Source: a virus
DNA: 43,440 nt
Virus record (IMG/VR): IMGVR_UViG_3300037130_000238
Location: 1-43,440 of that record
Direction: 5' to 3' (one strand)
Shown here one piece after another: positions 9,301 to 16,675 of the stretch (the stretch's first letter is position 1; every line of letters starts with the position of its first letter). A program made the position numbers and the translations under genes. The notes under the pieces are model-generated. The model was given only the letters and a program-made list of their open reading frames with translations. It ran no database searches and was not told where the DNA came from.

Positions 9301-9650
9301 ATCATGCCGACGCCGATGCCGGTCAGCAGGCCCGTCATGCGATTCAGAACCTGCATCACCGCTTCGCTGCGCGCCGCCATCGATTCGAGAGCGCGCGGCA
9401 TGTGAACGCCCAGCTCCGTCCGCATCAGCCGCACACTATCGAGGCCGGTTTGGAAATGGCCTCCGATCGCGCTGCCGGTGCGCTGCACCGCCATGGACGC
9501 CTGTCCTGCCGTCTGCGGGACGCGCGCCAGTTCCGAGTTCAGCTGGCGAACGCTGGCCGTGCCGCCCTGGATCGACGTGCTGAAATTGCGCACGCCCTGG
9601 ACGGCGCCCTTCTCGTCGACCATCAGCTCGATCTGGACCGCGGTGGCCAT
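6288..9650 (-). CDS. Tail tape measure protein
   Basis: 1120 residues. The N-terminal ~100 residues are typical of tape measure proteins, followed by a hydrophobic segment (about 105-130, GIGVGMMAFSVGTEI), then a long charged helical region rich in Glu, Arg, Ala and Gln (about 150-670). Next is a very glycine/serine-rich stretch (about 735-850), a glycine-zipper hydrophobic segment (MSGAMSGAKLGMDIGGPIGA) and a C-terminal part. The protein sets tail length; at roughly 0.15 nm per residue this gives a tail near 165 nm, which fits a siphovirus. It lies directly after two chaperone-like genes, the usual order. No muramidase motif was seen. Confidence 0.88.
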   Translation of the reverse strand: MATAVQIELMVDEKGAVQGVRNFSTSIQGGTASVRQLNSELARVPQTAGQASMAVQRTGSAIGGHFQTGLDSVRLMRTELGVHMPRALESMAARSEAVMQVLNRMTGLLTGIGVGMMAFSVGTEIIHGIKDLNDNYLSLTKAANDYNAEVQKAKMQDFGNTRSIEDTAERIGEATEKVRQFQAQVEKSKAIAGQHGQFGYAGLIAGMAVPGFDALVNYSWQNLNAGWKAGDQQKQWQEQLDKLQQVKAVDQAHELAMQQIDVNHSRDSELQGHAKSTADLQRRLQENAENRRFANAQDAALGNKVSPEAGAARETLEDLKAVGEAQAQEYNTEREHAIELRHLREQAAQAQLRGSALYVAQETAAIEDLKDKDLDSVAARQAVYVRFHAEELRRIEEERDAVAKRAREAGGAGLSGIAKIRYEGQSRDQDILADEAGGKYQRFGDALTDHASNATKTNAEILASEQSFTQRVDQLADESASHQISGFARIRAEGQKQIAALRQEFEKTYGKDASNPDYAAHVGELNRGTGIIDSGARDQEVELARRNSDETAQIEAQARIRSMSAEKQRTAAIEEEYNERLRKYQEQLAQQEISQDDYNRRVKAAQTEMNADLDAAAREEREKLAGELQGLFSAHPLEALQRMGEKYAAQSGAALIQRVSSGTGHGLPNPGGWFDKLAGTPHSTRDRQIEAPATTGGYGSMMALQSATIYVTRASFVGGGGTGATRSSGGGFSESGSGVSGGGFSSGGGGFSGGGWSGGGGAGGGSSSTYGLTPSGAPPAPGAGFGGFLNDMNAGVGTARGISGLFHSGGGSSSAQSVLANAAQPSGLDTGAASGTDGGGDIAASPGTSAFSSSVLGGGLTKSNTLGVAGSALGLFGAYKQGGVGGIMSGAMSGAKLGMDIGGPIGAGIGAVGGAVLGLFGGNEPARVWWLKQGRPRLSNDMDAFNQGSMDYLAAYMDIEQLKTDAHNTLSKMGLAGSRYYHDTVTHETDAAEQKLTREQKAGRSAYGMSSASYDVGSPYVPADQIAQVHQGERIFTADHNERMVRAFEQGSAVHASYRDAMQSPAARVAAPASAPGPELHLHAIDAKSSVQFLTDNADAVRAAYNKSFGNYGGSADGAN

Positions 9651-9651
9651 C

Positions 9652-10068
9652 TCAGCTCTTCAGCGCCTCCATGCATTCGCGGCAGCGCAGCAGGTGCGCC
9701 GCGTTCGGCAGCCCGCAGTGCGGGCACGGCGGATGCCCCGCCTCGAAGCGATTCCGCTCGCGGCGCAGCAGCAGCAGGCCTTCGACTTCGACGGCGAGCA
9801 GCGGCAGATCGACAACGTCGAGCACGCGTTCGAGCCACACGAGGTAGCCGATCCACACGAAGCAGCCATCCGGCACGCTGCGCATCCCGTAGCGCATCTC
9901 CCGGCGTGCCTGCTCCTGCAGCTCGGCGGGCGTGTCGCGCAGCGTCTTCGAGGCGACGGGGTAGTCATAGCCCTCCTCGAAGAACTCCGCGGCGGCCGTG
10001 GCCAGCTGATCCCACACGCGCGTCGCATCGCGCAGCCGTGAGGGTTTCGCTTTGGCGTCGGCATTCAA
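9652..10068 (-). CDS. Tail assembly chaperone-like protein with zinc ribbon
   Basis: 138 residues. Helical body (FFEEGYDYPVASKTL, MRYGMRSVPDG, WLERVLDVVDL) and a C-terminal CPHCG...CRECM pair that looks like a zinc ribbon. It sits between the first chaperone-like gene and the tape measure gene, where the second chaperone (GT- or T-like) belongs. There is no good ATG: the frame starts at TTG immediately after the TGA of the upstream gene, in the same frame, so the product may be made by re-initiation or by TGA readthrough as an extension of the upstream protein. An ATG frame at 10064 in another phase encodes an implausible Arg/Cys-rich peptide. Confidence 0.55.
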   Translation of the reverse strand: MNADAKAKPSRLRDATRVWDQLATAAAEFFEEGYDYPVASKTLRDTPAELQEQARREMRYGMRSVPDGCFVWIGYLVWLERVLDVVDLPLLAVEVEGLLLLRRERNRFEAGHPPCPHCGLPNAAHLLRCRECMEALKS

Positions 10069-10800
10069 TCACAGGATCTCAATCGACGAGCCGGCGGCGA
10101 ACATCTCCAGCGCGGCTGTCGCCTTGTGGTGGCCATCCATCTCGCGGCGGATCGCTTCGACGCCGGTCAGCGGCTCGCCGCCGACGCTGTAGCCATCGAC
10201 GGAATCGATCAGCTCGTCGTAGAACTTCATCGCGATCGACTGGCGCACCGGGTAGACGGTAATGCCGTCGTCGCCGGAGCCGAGGATCCGCGTGCGCGCC
10301 GCCTCGAAGTTGAACTTGCGCAGCTGCTCGATCGAGGGATGACGGAAGCGGTGGATAAGCCCGCTGTACATCGTCATCTTTCCGTTCTGGACTTCCATCG
10401 ACCAGCTCGCCGAGAGGGGCACTTCGACAAACTCGCTCAGCGCGCCGTCATCGGCATTGCGTTCCCGGCCGACGCTGCGCAGCACCACGCCAACGGCGAA
10501 CTTGTGCTTGATCGGCAGCCGCGCCTTCCAGTCCTCGGCATCCGCGCCCTCGTAACCAACCACCGAGGTCACCGCATTGTCGACCAGTTCGAGCAGAGCC
10601 GTGTCGCTGTCGAACACCTGCTCCTGGGCTCCCTCGTGGCGCAGCGTGCGATGCACGATGCCGGCGAAGAATTCTTCCCAGTCCTGCTGGGCGATGCGCC
10701 GGAAATGCCAGGTGAACAGATGTTTGTTCGGCCCGCGCAGCGCAATCGAGCGCGGCTGATCGAGAGGGAGCATGACCCGCTGCTCTTTGGTTTTCTTCAT
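10069..10800 (-). CDS. Tail assembly chaperone-like protein
   Basis: 243 residues from the ATG at 10800, chosen because GGAGG stands eight bases upstream; the longer frame to 10860 would start inside a hairpin. The sequence has a lysine-rich start (MKKTKEQRV) and then a mostly alpha/beta body with WEEFFAGIVHRTLRHEG. It lies between tail tube and tape measure genes, where the first tail chaperone is expected, and is long for that role. No well-known family is recognised. Its TGA is followed, in the same frame, by the next gene, so a fused form of about 382 residues could exist, the counterpart of the lambda G/GT pair. Confidence 0.5.
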   Translation of the reverse strand: MKKTKEQRVMLPLDQPRSIALRGPNKHLFTWHFRRIAQQDWEEFFAGIVHRTLRHEGAQEQVFDSDTALLELVDNAVTSVVGYEGADAEDWKARLPIKHKFAVGVVLRSVGRERNADDGALSEFVEVPLSASWSMEVQNGKMTMYSGLIHRFRHPSIEQLRKFNFEAARTRILGSGDDGITVYPVRQSIAMKFYDELIDSVDGYSVGGEPLTGVEAIRREMDGHHKATAALEMFAAGSSIEIL

Positions 10801-10815
10801 GCAAATTGCCTCCGG

Positions 10816-10851
10816 AAAAGGAGGGAGCGCAGCCGCCTCGGCCCCGCTCCC
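10816..10851 (-). terminator. Intrinsic terminator after the tail tube gene
   Basis: On the minus strand GGGAGCG (10851-10845) pairs with CGCTCCC (10829-10823), with a second inner GCC/GGC pairing, and is followed by TCCTTTTCC. It lies in the 65-base gap between the tail tube stop and the chaperone start. A leaky terminator here would lower transcription from the abundant tube gene to the tail genes needed in few copies. Confidence 0.6.
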
Positions 10852-10865
10852 GGTGCACAAACTTG

Positions 10866-11870
10866 CTACACCGCGACCAGGTACGCGGTCTGCGTATTGA
10901 GCACCGTCGCCGTCACCGGCTGGCCGCCGGCGCCCATCAGGATGCAGTTCTCATCGAGGTTGAGGGTAGTGGCGACGATCTTGTTCTGCTCGCCGAGATC
11001 GGCGTCGGGCAGGATCACGTTGGGATAGTCGAGCGTGAGCGACGCGGCGCCCGAGGCGATCGCGATCTTCACTTCGAGCGGCGTCCGGTTCTTGTGCCAG
11101 TCGCGGATGTCGGTGGATCCGTCGTTGGCGATCACGATCTTCAGCTTGTTCAGCGCATCGCCCTGGCGGAGGAAGGCCGCCTTGGTGCCGACGCCTGCGC
11201 CGCGCCACTGCACCGCGTCATGATCGAGGGTTGCTTCCCAGCTCATCACCCGCGGCGTCTTCGACACCGGTGCGCCCACCGGGCCGATCGAGACCGTAGC
11301 GTCGGAGCCGTAGAGGTACTGCGACGTGGGCAGCGCGGGCAGCGCCACCATCGCGCCGTCGGTCACCGTGCCCAGGCCCATCAGGTTTGCCTTGAAGGTC
11401 ACTGAGCCTTTGTCGGACCCGGTGAGCACCACCTGGGAAACGCCCATGTCGCTCCACTTCCGCTTGAGGCCGGTGGTGTCTTCCACGTAGACGTTGGTCA
11501 GCAGCATGGGATCGCTGGTGTCCCGCCACGTCATCACATGCTGGTTCGGCGCGCCGCCCACGCCGACGGTATACGTGTAGCCCGCCATGCAGAAGGCCAG
11601 CAGCCATCCTGCCAGGAAGTCGTCGACGCGCCCGGAGAGCGTGCCATCCGTCGATTCCGTGATCAGGCGGCTCTCCGTCGCAAACGAGACGCCCTTGGCG
11701 TAATTGCGGTCGCTCTCGTTCTCCTGGTGGTACTGGAAAAACCCGCTCGTATCCGCGCGGGGCGTATAGGTCAGCTCGGCGTCCGCCATCACTTCGCCGA
11801 TCGTCAGCTGCTGATTCTGGCTCAGAACCACGCGCCGCGAGATGCTCCTCTGTGTGTTGAACGATGCCAT
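10866..11870 (-). CDS. Major tail tube protein
   Basis: 334 residues, beta-rich with regular polar/hydrophobic alternation (GSVTFKANLMGLGTV, LTLDYPNVILPDAD), no cysteine-rich or enzymatic motif. The gene has a strong AAGGAG eight bases before its ATG and is followed by a terminator-like hairpin, both signs of a highly expressed structural protein. It sits after the completion/terminator genes and before the chaperones and tape measure, the usual place for the tail tube. At 334 residues it is longer than lambda gpV (246), so an extra surface domain is possible. Family is inferred from position and fold-like pattern. Confidence 0.7.
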   Translation of the reverse strand: MASFNTQRSISRRVVLSQNQQLTIGEVMADAELTYTPRADTSGFFQYHQENESDRNYAKGVSFATESRLITESTDGTLSGRVDDFLAGWLLAFCMAGYTYTVGVGGAPNQHVMTWRDTSDPMLLTNVYVEDTTGLKRKWSDMGVSQVVLTGSDKGSVTFKANLMGLGTVTDGAMVALPALPTSQYLYGSDATVSIGPVGAPVSKTPRVMSWEATLDHDAVQWRGAGVGTKAAFLRQGDALNKLKIVIANDGSTDIRDWHKNRTPLEVKIAIASGAASLTLDYPNVILPDADLGEQNKIVATTLNLDENCILMGAGGQPVTATVLNTQTAYLVAV

Positions 11871-11891
11871 TTCGTGCTCCTTTTGCTCGCC

Positions 11892-12377
11892 TCAGCTGAG
11901 CGGAAATTCTCGAACCGGATGAATGATGCGTGCCGTGTGGCACAGAGTGTTGCCAAAGAACACCGGCCGGACGCCCTCGACGCGCGGCGGTCCCGACCAG
12001 TCGAAATAGACGTCGTCGCCCTCGGCCTGGAGGTGGCGGCCGGAGTAGCTGAGCAGCCGGGTCACGATGGCGTCGATCTCCGCCTGCCACAACGGCTCGC
12101 TGATGCCGTCCTGAAAGACGCGGTAGCCGTTCGCAACGATCTGATGGGTGGCCGCCGCGGCCTGCATCATCTCATCGCTGCCTGCCGTCGCTTCGCGCGT
12201 CAACATCCAGGCGTGGACTGCCAGCGTCTGGCCTTCGACCGTCTGGTTGTCATTGAACAGCTCGTTCTGCTTCTCGGGATCGGTGGTGTAGCGGATGGAG
12301 TCGTAGATGTTCGGGCCGACGCCGCCCACGCCTTTGAAGACGGATACGACCGCAGCGATCGCAGCTTTGGAATTCAC
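11892..12377 (-). CDS. Tail terminator/completion-like protein
   Basis: 161 residues from a GTG at 12377 that overlaps the previous stop (GTGA). The frame runs much further upstream, but that part is an arginine-rich shadow of the neighbouring genes and is not used. The protein has an N-terminal helix (AAIAAVVSVFKGVGGVGPNIYD), a central helix and a C-terminal beta part. Position before the tail tube gene suggests a tail terminator or minor tail U-like role, but I do not recognise a family. Confidence 0.5.
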   Translation of the reverse strand: MNSKAAIAAVVSVFKGVGGVGPNIYDSIRYTTDPEKQNELFNDNQTVEGQTLAVHAWMLTREATAGSDEMMQAAAATHQIVANGYRVFQDGISEPLWQAEIDAIVTRLLSYSGRHLQAEGDDVYFDWSGPPRVEGVRPVFFGNTLCHTARIIHPVREFPLS

Positions 12378-12916
12378 GCGGCGCCTCCGGTAAAGCCATG
12401 CTCGCGAAACGCTTCGGCAACGGCCGCTTCGAGGATCTCCGGCGCGATCGGTTCCAGCGTGGCCAGCGCGCGGTCGAACATAAAATGTCCCTGCGTGCCG
12501 CGCTGGCGGATCTTCGTCGCGATCGCGAAGGCGATGCTCATCACCTGCTTCTCGTCGCCAAAGCCGAACTTCTTCTGCACCCACTGCACCAGCGCCGAGG
12601 CCGGCGGCATGTGCGGCCGCGTGCCGGTCTCGACCGGAGCGGCATAGAGGTCCGCGCCCACCGAGGGACTGACGCCGATAATCTCCCGGCACATCGAAGC
12701 CTCGCGCACAAAGCTCGACGTGATGCTGGCCAGCAGGTTGCCGAACGCAACAGCCGGCGGCAGGTTGCCGTAGGGCGTGCTGATGTTCTGGCGCACGATC
12801 TCTTCGCCCCGGATGCCCACGCGTTCGAGCCCCCTCTGGACGCCGAGCATGAAGGCTTCCTGCATCTCCGGCGCGAGATTCTCGGCGCCGCGCAGCTGCG
12901 CGCCCCAGCTGCTCAT
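12374..12916 (-). CDS. HK97 gp10-like head-tail/tail completion protein
   Basis: 180 residues from the ATG at 12916, which overlaps the stop of the upstream gene (ATGA). A central segment YAAPVETGTRPHMPPASALV followed by QWVQKKFG resembles the VE.GT..H..P motif of the HK97 gp10/minor capsid completion family, which acts at the head-tail interface. The 168 residues read upstream of this ATG in the same frame are a shadow. Coupled on both sides by 4-base overlaps. Confidence 0.6.
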   Translation of the reverse strand: MSSWGAQLRGAENLAPEMQEAFMLGVQRGLERVGIRGEEIVRQNISTPYGNLPPAVAFGNLLASITSSFVREASMCREIIGVSPSVGADLYAAPVETGTRPHMPPASALVQWVQKKFGFGDEKQVMSIAFAIATKIRQRGTQGHFMFDRALATLEPIAPEILEAAVAEAFREHGFTGGAA

Positions 12917-13638
12917 CGCGTGTACTTTCCGTGGACCAGTCGATCCACTCCGGAATTCTGTTCGAGGAACTGATTGCCCAGCGCCAGCGCCGGGCCGATT
13001 TCCGCCTGTCCGGTGGCGCCCTCTTCGATGCCCATGTGGTTGAAGTAGCGCTTGCGCAGCATCTTCGCAACGCCCTGCATCTCCTGCGACTTCGTCCGGT
13101 AGTTGGTGACGTCGGCGCTCAACGTGGGGTCGCCAACGTTGACGTAGTACGTCGCCATGTACTCGGCCGCCAGCGACGCGGCGAAGTCCACCAGCGCAAA
13201 GAAGTCCTTGCCGGGGATCGTCGATCCGTCGGCGAGATGCCGCGCTGTCCAGGTCACGCGGATCGAGTCCTGCGGCGACGGCGAGTCGAAGTCGATGAGG
13301 ATCTGATCCGGCTGCCCAGGCGTCGAGTAGACGCGAAAGTCGGAGTCGAGGATCAGCTGCGGAGGTTGCTGGCCGATCGGGAATTCGATCCGCCGGATGA
13401 TGGAAAAGTCCGATTCCCACACCGGCAAATCGTTTCCCTCGCCGGGAGCCACCGGCACCGGAAGATAATTCTTGCCGGTGCCGGCAACATCGCTCGTTAC
13501 CACGAGCGGTGAATCGACCGAGTAGCGCTGCTGGATCGAACGCTGCACGAACCCGGACAGCAACGGCGCAGTCTTCCCCGTGGAGTCTGCGAAGACTCCG
13601 GGAATCGCGCCGGTGAAGTCCTGGATCGTGGCAGGCAT
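12913..13638 (-). CDS. Putative head-tail connector protein
   Basis: 241 residues, acidic, beta-rich in the first half (YLPVPVAPGEG, RRIEFPIGQQ, ILIDFDSPSPQDSIRVTW) and helical in the second (ALVDFAASLAAEYMA, EMQGVAKMLRKRYFNHMG). The position between the head fibre-like gene and the gp10-like gene is where connector proteins lie. No family is recognised with confidence. Start is an ATG at 13638 without a strong nearby ribosome site (GAGG 14 bases upstream). Confidence 0.45.
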   Translation of the reverse strand: MPATIQDFTGAIPGVFADSTGKTAPLLSGFVQRSIQQRYSVDSPLVVTSDVAGTGKNYLPVPVAPGEGNDLPVWESDFSIIRRIEFPIGQQPPQLILDSDFRVYSTPGQPDQILIDFDSPSPQDSIRVTWTARHLADGSTIPGKDFFALVDFAASLAAEYMATYYVNVGDPTLSADVTNYRTKSQEMQGVAKMLRKRYFNHMGIEEGATGQAEIGPALALGNQFLEQNSGVDRLVHGKYTR

Positions 13639-13644
13639 CGCGCG

Positions 13645-14031
13645 TTAGTCGACCTCGACGACGTCGAGAACAAGAAAACCCAGCTTCGGCACGGTCGTGC
13701 CCGGCACCGCCGCCACGTCGACAATGACCGTGTCGCCCTTATTGAGCAGCGTGCCGCCGGGGAACTGCGATCCGGAAATGATCGTTGTACCCACCGAAGG
13801 ACTGCCAGCGCCGACCGCGACGGAAAGGCTGCCCACGGCGTTGATCGCGGTGCCGTTGACCTTGACGTTGACGGTAGTCGCACCGGCGCCGCTTCCGGAA
13901 TCGCTCAGGCAAAGCTGCGCCTGCGAGACGCGCTGCTTGCGCGGCGAGACGTACGTGGCTACGCTGTTGGTCGCCGTCAGCGGCGTCGGCAGCGGGAGGG
14001 TGATCGTGCTCCTGCGAAAAGAGTCCTGCAT
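13645..14031 (-). CDS. Head fibre/decoration-like protein
   Basis: 128 residues, almost entirely beta-type and Ala/Gly/Thr/Val-rich (TTVNVKVNGTAINAVGSLSVAV), ending LGFLVLDVVEVD. Small beta proteins directly after the capsid gene are commonly decoration or head fibre proteins; that is positional inference. AAGGG lies ten bases upstream of the ATG. A perfect 15-bp hairpin separates it from the capsid gene. Confidence 0.45.
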   Translation of the reverse strand: MQDSFRRSTITLPLPTPLTATNSVATYVSPRKQRVSQAQLCLSDSGSGAGATTVNVKVNGTAINAVGSLSVAVGAGSPSVGTTIISGSQFPGGTLLNKGDTVIVDVAAVPGTTVPKLGFLVLDVVEVD

Positions 14032-14053
14032 CGGAAACCCTTTCTTCTGCTGT

Positions 14054-14083
14054 GTGAAGGCCGCTCCCGGGAGCGGCCTTCAC
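14054..14083. promoter_or_regulatory. Perfect 15-bp palindrome after the capsid gene
   Basis: GTGAAGGCCGCTCCC (14054-14068) is directly followed by its exact reverse complement (14069-14083). No T run follows on either strand, so it is not a classical intrinsic terminator. Placed 28 bases after the capsid stop, it is more likely a 3' mRNA stabiliser or processing site, or a Rho-independent-like pause. Confidence 0.7.
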
Positions 14084-14110
14084 GGGGTTGGGTCAGCACA
14101 CGCGAACGCG

Positions 14111-16540
14111 TTAGCCGGCGACGACGTTTTTGCCCACGCCGCGGTAGTCGGTGATCGCACCCGCGAAGACGTGCTTCACCTTGTACTGCAGCTCGTCGTT
14201 GGTGAACTGCGTGCCGATGGTCGGCTGGTTGGCGAGGAAGATCTGCGGGTTCTCGATGCCGTCGAGGAAGCCGATTTCGAGGAACGGAGCATTGTTCTGA
14301 TTCGTCCCGTAGTACCAGTCGGTGACGTCCGTGAGCTTCTCGTTGACGACGATCCGCTCGTTGTTGGCGCCGAACCGCTGGAAGAACGCGTTCGAACCGG
14401 CCGTGTTGGTCTGGTTGATCTGAATGGCGGTCGCTTTGAGGGCAGCCGACACCATCAGCCAGTCCAGCGGCAAGCCCAGAGGTTCGCCGGAATTCTTCTC
14501 CGTCTGCATCAGCAGGGTGACTTCGGCGGCGATCAGCGCATCCTGCGACAGCGCGGCCGAGCCGAGGTTGTTGTGTCCCACCGCGAACCACGCCACCGCG
14601 TCGGCGGTGTAGTTCGGGTTGGCGACGAAGAAGTTGGTGATGTAGTTCTTCAGCGTCCAGCGGCCGGACCGCGCCAGACGTCCGGGGAACCGCGCGATCG
14701 CGCCGAGATCGTCGTTGCGGATCGTCTCCTCGGAGATCGTGAGCAGGTTGCCGTACTTGCTGAGCGAGTAGGTGACCAGCTCGTCGGTCGGCTTCGCGAT
14801 CTCGGTGTAAGGTCCGCCTTCCGCCACCGCCGACAGCTCAGGGAAGAAGCCTTCACGCACCCGATCCTGCACCTTGTAATCCGCGATCGGCCGGGAGGTG
14901 TAGAGCTGACTGAGACCGTCGAGCGCCAGCTCCGCCCAGTCCTGCAGCAGACGCTTGGTCATGCTGTTCAGCAGGATGTTCGGAAAGTCGCCGGTCAGCA
15001 CCGCTTCCGCCGTCGTCGCGCGCACCGCAAATCCACGCGTCAGCCCGGACAGATCGTCATCGCCGGTGATGGTCGTGTACGCCTGGCGAAGCCCCTTGAA
15101 AGCAGGCACGCCCTTCGTCAGCGATTCCTTGACGCCCAGCGCGGCTTCCATTGCGATCTGCATCTTGTCCGCGCTGTCGAGCGCCACGCCTGTTGCCGGC
15201 CGCACGCGGCCGACGTTGCTGTAGGCCGCGAAGGCATCCCGCACGCGCACGATCTCGGCATCGATCGCCGCATCCGCGATATTCGCTTCCGCGGTCAGTG
15301 TCGATTCCAGGTGCTCGCGCACCAGCTTGGCGGCCGGCACGCTCAGCTTCGACTCAGTCAGCTTCGTCTCGATGCGCGTGCGCGACTGCAGGCGATGCGC
15401 GTCGGCGAGGATGGTCTGCGCCTCGGCCGTAGTCATCGGCCTCGGTGCAGCGGGATCGGCTGCAGGCGGTTCTGCAACCGCGGTGGTGACTTTATCGAGG
15501 AAGGCCGGATAGTCGGCTTCGGCGACGTTGGCGAATTCGATGCTCAGCTCAGCGCTGCGCGCGGCGTTCCTCTGCCGAAGCGCGGTGAGCAATTGAAGAA
15601 TGGACTTCTTCATGGGTGCTCCTTCGGTAGCGCCTGCCGCGCCGCCGCGGTTGCCGCTGCGCGCCGTCCTGTTGGGCGCGATTGCGGGAGATTGAGGAAT
15701 GACGGCCGCCTCCTGCGCGGTCGCCAGATCGTTGCCGGCAAAGCTGGCGGCAGTGAGAAACTCGCCGCCGGCGCCGCCGCGCTGACAAAGGTCCACGGAG
15801 TAGAGCTGCCCGAGAGACTCAGCCACCAGGCACTTCTTTCCCTCCACAACGCCGGGCTTATAACCGACCGAGGCGAGCATGGAAACTGCGAAGAGGTTCA
15901 GCTTTTTGTTGGTGCGCGCGTCGTCGAGCTTCGAGCGCAGATCAGCCTCCGTGGTGAAGAGCTTGATCGCGGAACGCGCCGCCGATTCGGCATCGACATA
16001 GGATCCGCCTTCAAGCCAGCCCGCAATGCGATCCGGATCCGTTGCCCCTGTCGGATCTCCACTGCGCTGATCCGGGTGACGGCGCCCGAAGGGACTGCCG
16101 TTCGCAGCTTCGGCAACCAGCTTCACGAACGAGGCGGGATAGTAATGCGGAACAGAGTTGCCGGCCACTGAGCCATTGCCCCAGCCCGCCTTGAGCACCG
16201 TGATCGGATAAGTGCCGGACTCCGCCGTCGCGTCGGCTTCGGTCGCGATGAAGCTGCAGGATTCCGCCACCGGCACATAGGCAGTGGTGACTTCTTGCGC
16301 ATTGCCGAGCTCGACCTCGTCGACGTAGATCGTGTACGGAATGCGGTAGAGCTTGCCATCGTCCGAACGCGCAATCAGATAATCGTCGAAGGTTTCCTGG
16401 AGATAGAAGCGTTGGTACCCGGCTCCATCCAGACCGAACTGCTCGCGGAGCGCTCCATTCAGCAACGACTGCCGCTGATCGAGCGAGATATCGGCAGCCT
16501 CTTCGGCCGCCAGCAGCCACATCAGACGCGTCGTTCGCAT
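14111..16540 (-). CDS. Prohead protease - scaffold - major capsid fusion protein
   Basis: One continuous frame of 809 residues. The N-terminal ~280 residues match the pattern of phage head maturation proteases: HYYPASFVKLVAEA, then GRRHPD with the likely catalytic His (about 155), then NLFAVSML with the likely Ser (about 220), then GGEFLTAASFA. A helical, charged delta/scaffold-like part follows (about 310-500). The last ~300 residues are a major capsid protein (LYTSRPIADYKVQDR, WFAVGHNNLGSAALSQDA, HVFAGAITDYRGVGK). Start ATG at 16540 has an AAGG-type site upstream; a GTG two codons earlier is in frame. A strong internal start at 15613 would also make a 500-residue scaffold-capsid product. 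Confidence 0.85.
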   Translation of the reverse strand: MRTTRLMWLLAAEEAADISLDQRQSLLNGALREQFGLDGAGYQRFYLQETFDDYLIARSDDGKLYRIPYTIYVDEVELGNAQEVTTAYVPVAESCSFIATEADATAESGTYPITVLKAGWGNGSVAGNSVPHYYPASFVKLVAEAANGSPFGRRHPDQRSGDPTGATDPDRIAGWLEGGSYVDAESAARSAIKLFTTEADLRSKLDDARTNKKLNLFAVSMLASVGYKPGVVEGKKCLVAESLGQLYSVDLCQRGGAGGEFLTAASFAGNDLATAQEAAVIPQSPAIAPNRTARSGNRGGAAGATEGAPMKKSILQLLTALRQRNAARSAELSIEFANVAEADYPAFLDKVTTAVAEPPAADPAAPRPMTTAEAQTILADAHRLQSRTRIETKLTESKLSVPAAKLVREHLESTLTAEANIADAAIDAEIVRVRDAFAAYSNVGRVRPATGVALDSADKMQIAMEAALGVKESLTKGVPAFKGLRQAYTTITGDDDLSGLTRGFAVRATTAEAVLTGDFPNILLNSMTKRLLQDWAELALDGLSQLYTSRPIADYKVQDRVREGFFPELSAVAEGGPYTEIAKPTDELVTYSLSKYGNLLTISEETIRNDDLGAIARFPGRLARSGRWTLKNYITNFFVANPNYTADAVAWFAVGHNNLGSAALSQDALIAAEVTLLMQTEKNSGEPLGLPLDWLMVSAALKATAIQINQTNTAGSNAFFQRFGANNERIVVNEKLTDVTDWYYGTNQNNAPFLEIGFLDGIENPQIFLANQPTIGTQFTNDELQYKVKHVFAGAITDYRGVGKNVVAG
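15611..15624 (-). promoter_or_regulatory. Internal ribosome binding site and ATG in the protease-capsid frame
   Basis: AAGGAG (15624-15619) stands five bases before ATG at 15613-15611, in frame with the capsid. The local sequence GAAGGAGCACCC is nearly the same as the site before the portal ATG at 19754. It would yield the capsid precursor without the protease, like the internal starts of lambda C/Nu3 and Mu I/Z. Confidence 0.75.
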
Positions 16541-16608
16541 TACCACACACCTTTCCGGCGGATGCGCATATAGCGAGGATCGCGCCCCATCCTATAGAGA
16601 GAACCGCC

Positions 16609-16662
16609 GCGCGGAGCCGCTGTGCAGAGTGAAAAGAGTTTCACCGCACAACAGCTCCGCGC
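16609..16662. promoter_or_regulatory. Long three-part hairpin before the protease-capsid gene
   Basis: Paired arms in order: GCGCGGAGC (16609-16617) with GCTCCGCGC (16654-16662); TGTGC (16621-16625) with GCACA (16646-16650); GTGAAA (16629-16634) with TTTCAC (16639-16644); AGAG loop on the plus strand. Twenty base pairs in total, broken by symmetric small internal loops. It fills the 135-base gap between the ChaB-like gene and the fusion gene. No T run follows, so RNase III-type processing or mRNA protection is more likely than termination. Confidence 0.7.
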
Positions 16663-16675
16663 GCGATGCTTTGGA

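Noticed and set aside
9660-10064. ATG-started 134-residue frame over the second chaperone gene
   Set aside because: Composition is Arg/Cys/Ala-rich and irregular; the TTG frame has a zinc ribbon and normal protein character.
13697-16171. 824-residue rightward frame opposite the protease-capsid gene
   Set aside because: Antisense shadow; composition dominated by Arg, Gly, Val and His and no recognisable motif, while the other strand encodes a clear capsid protein.
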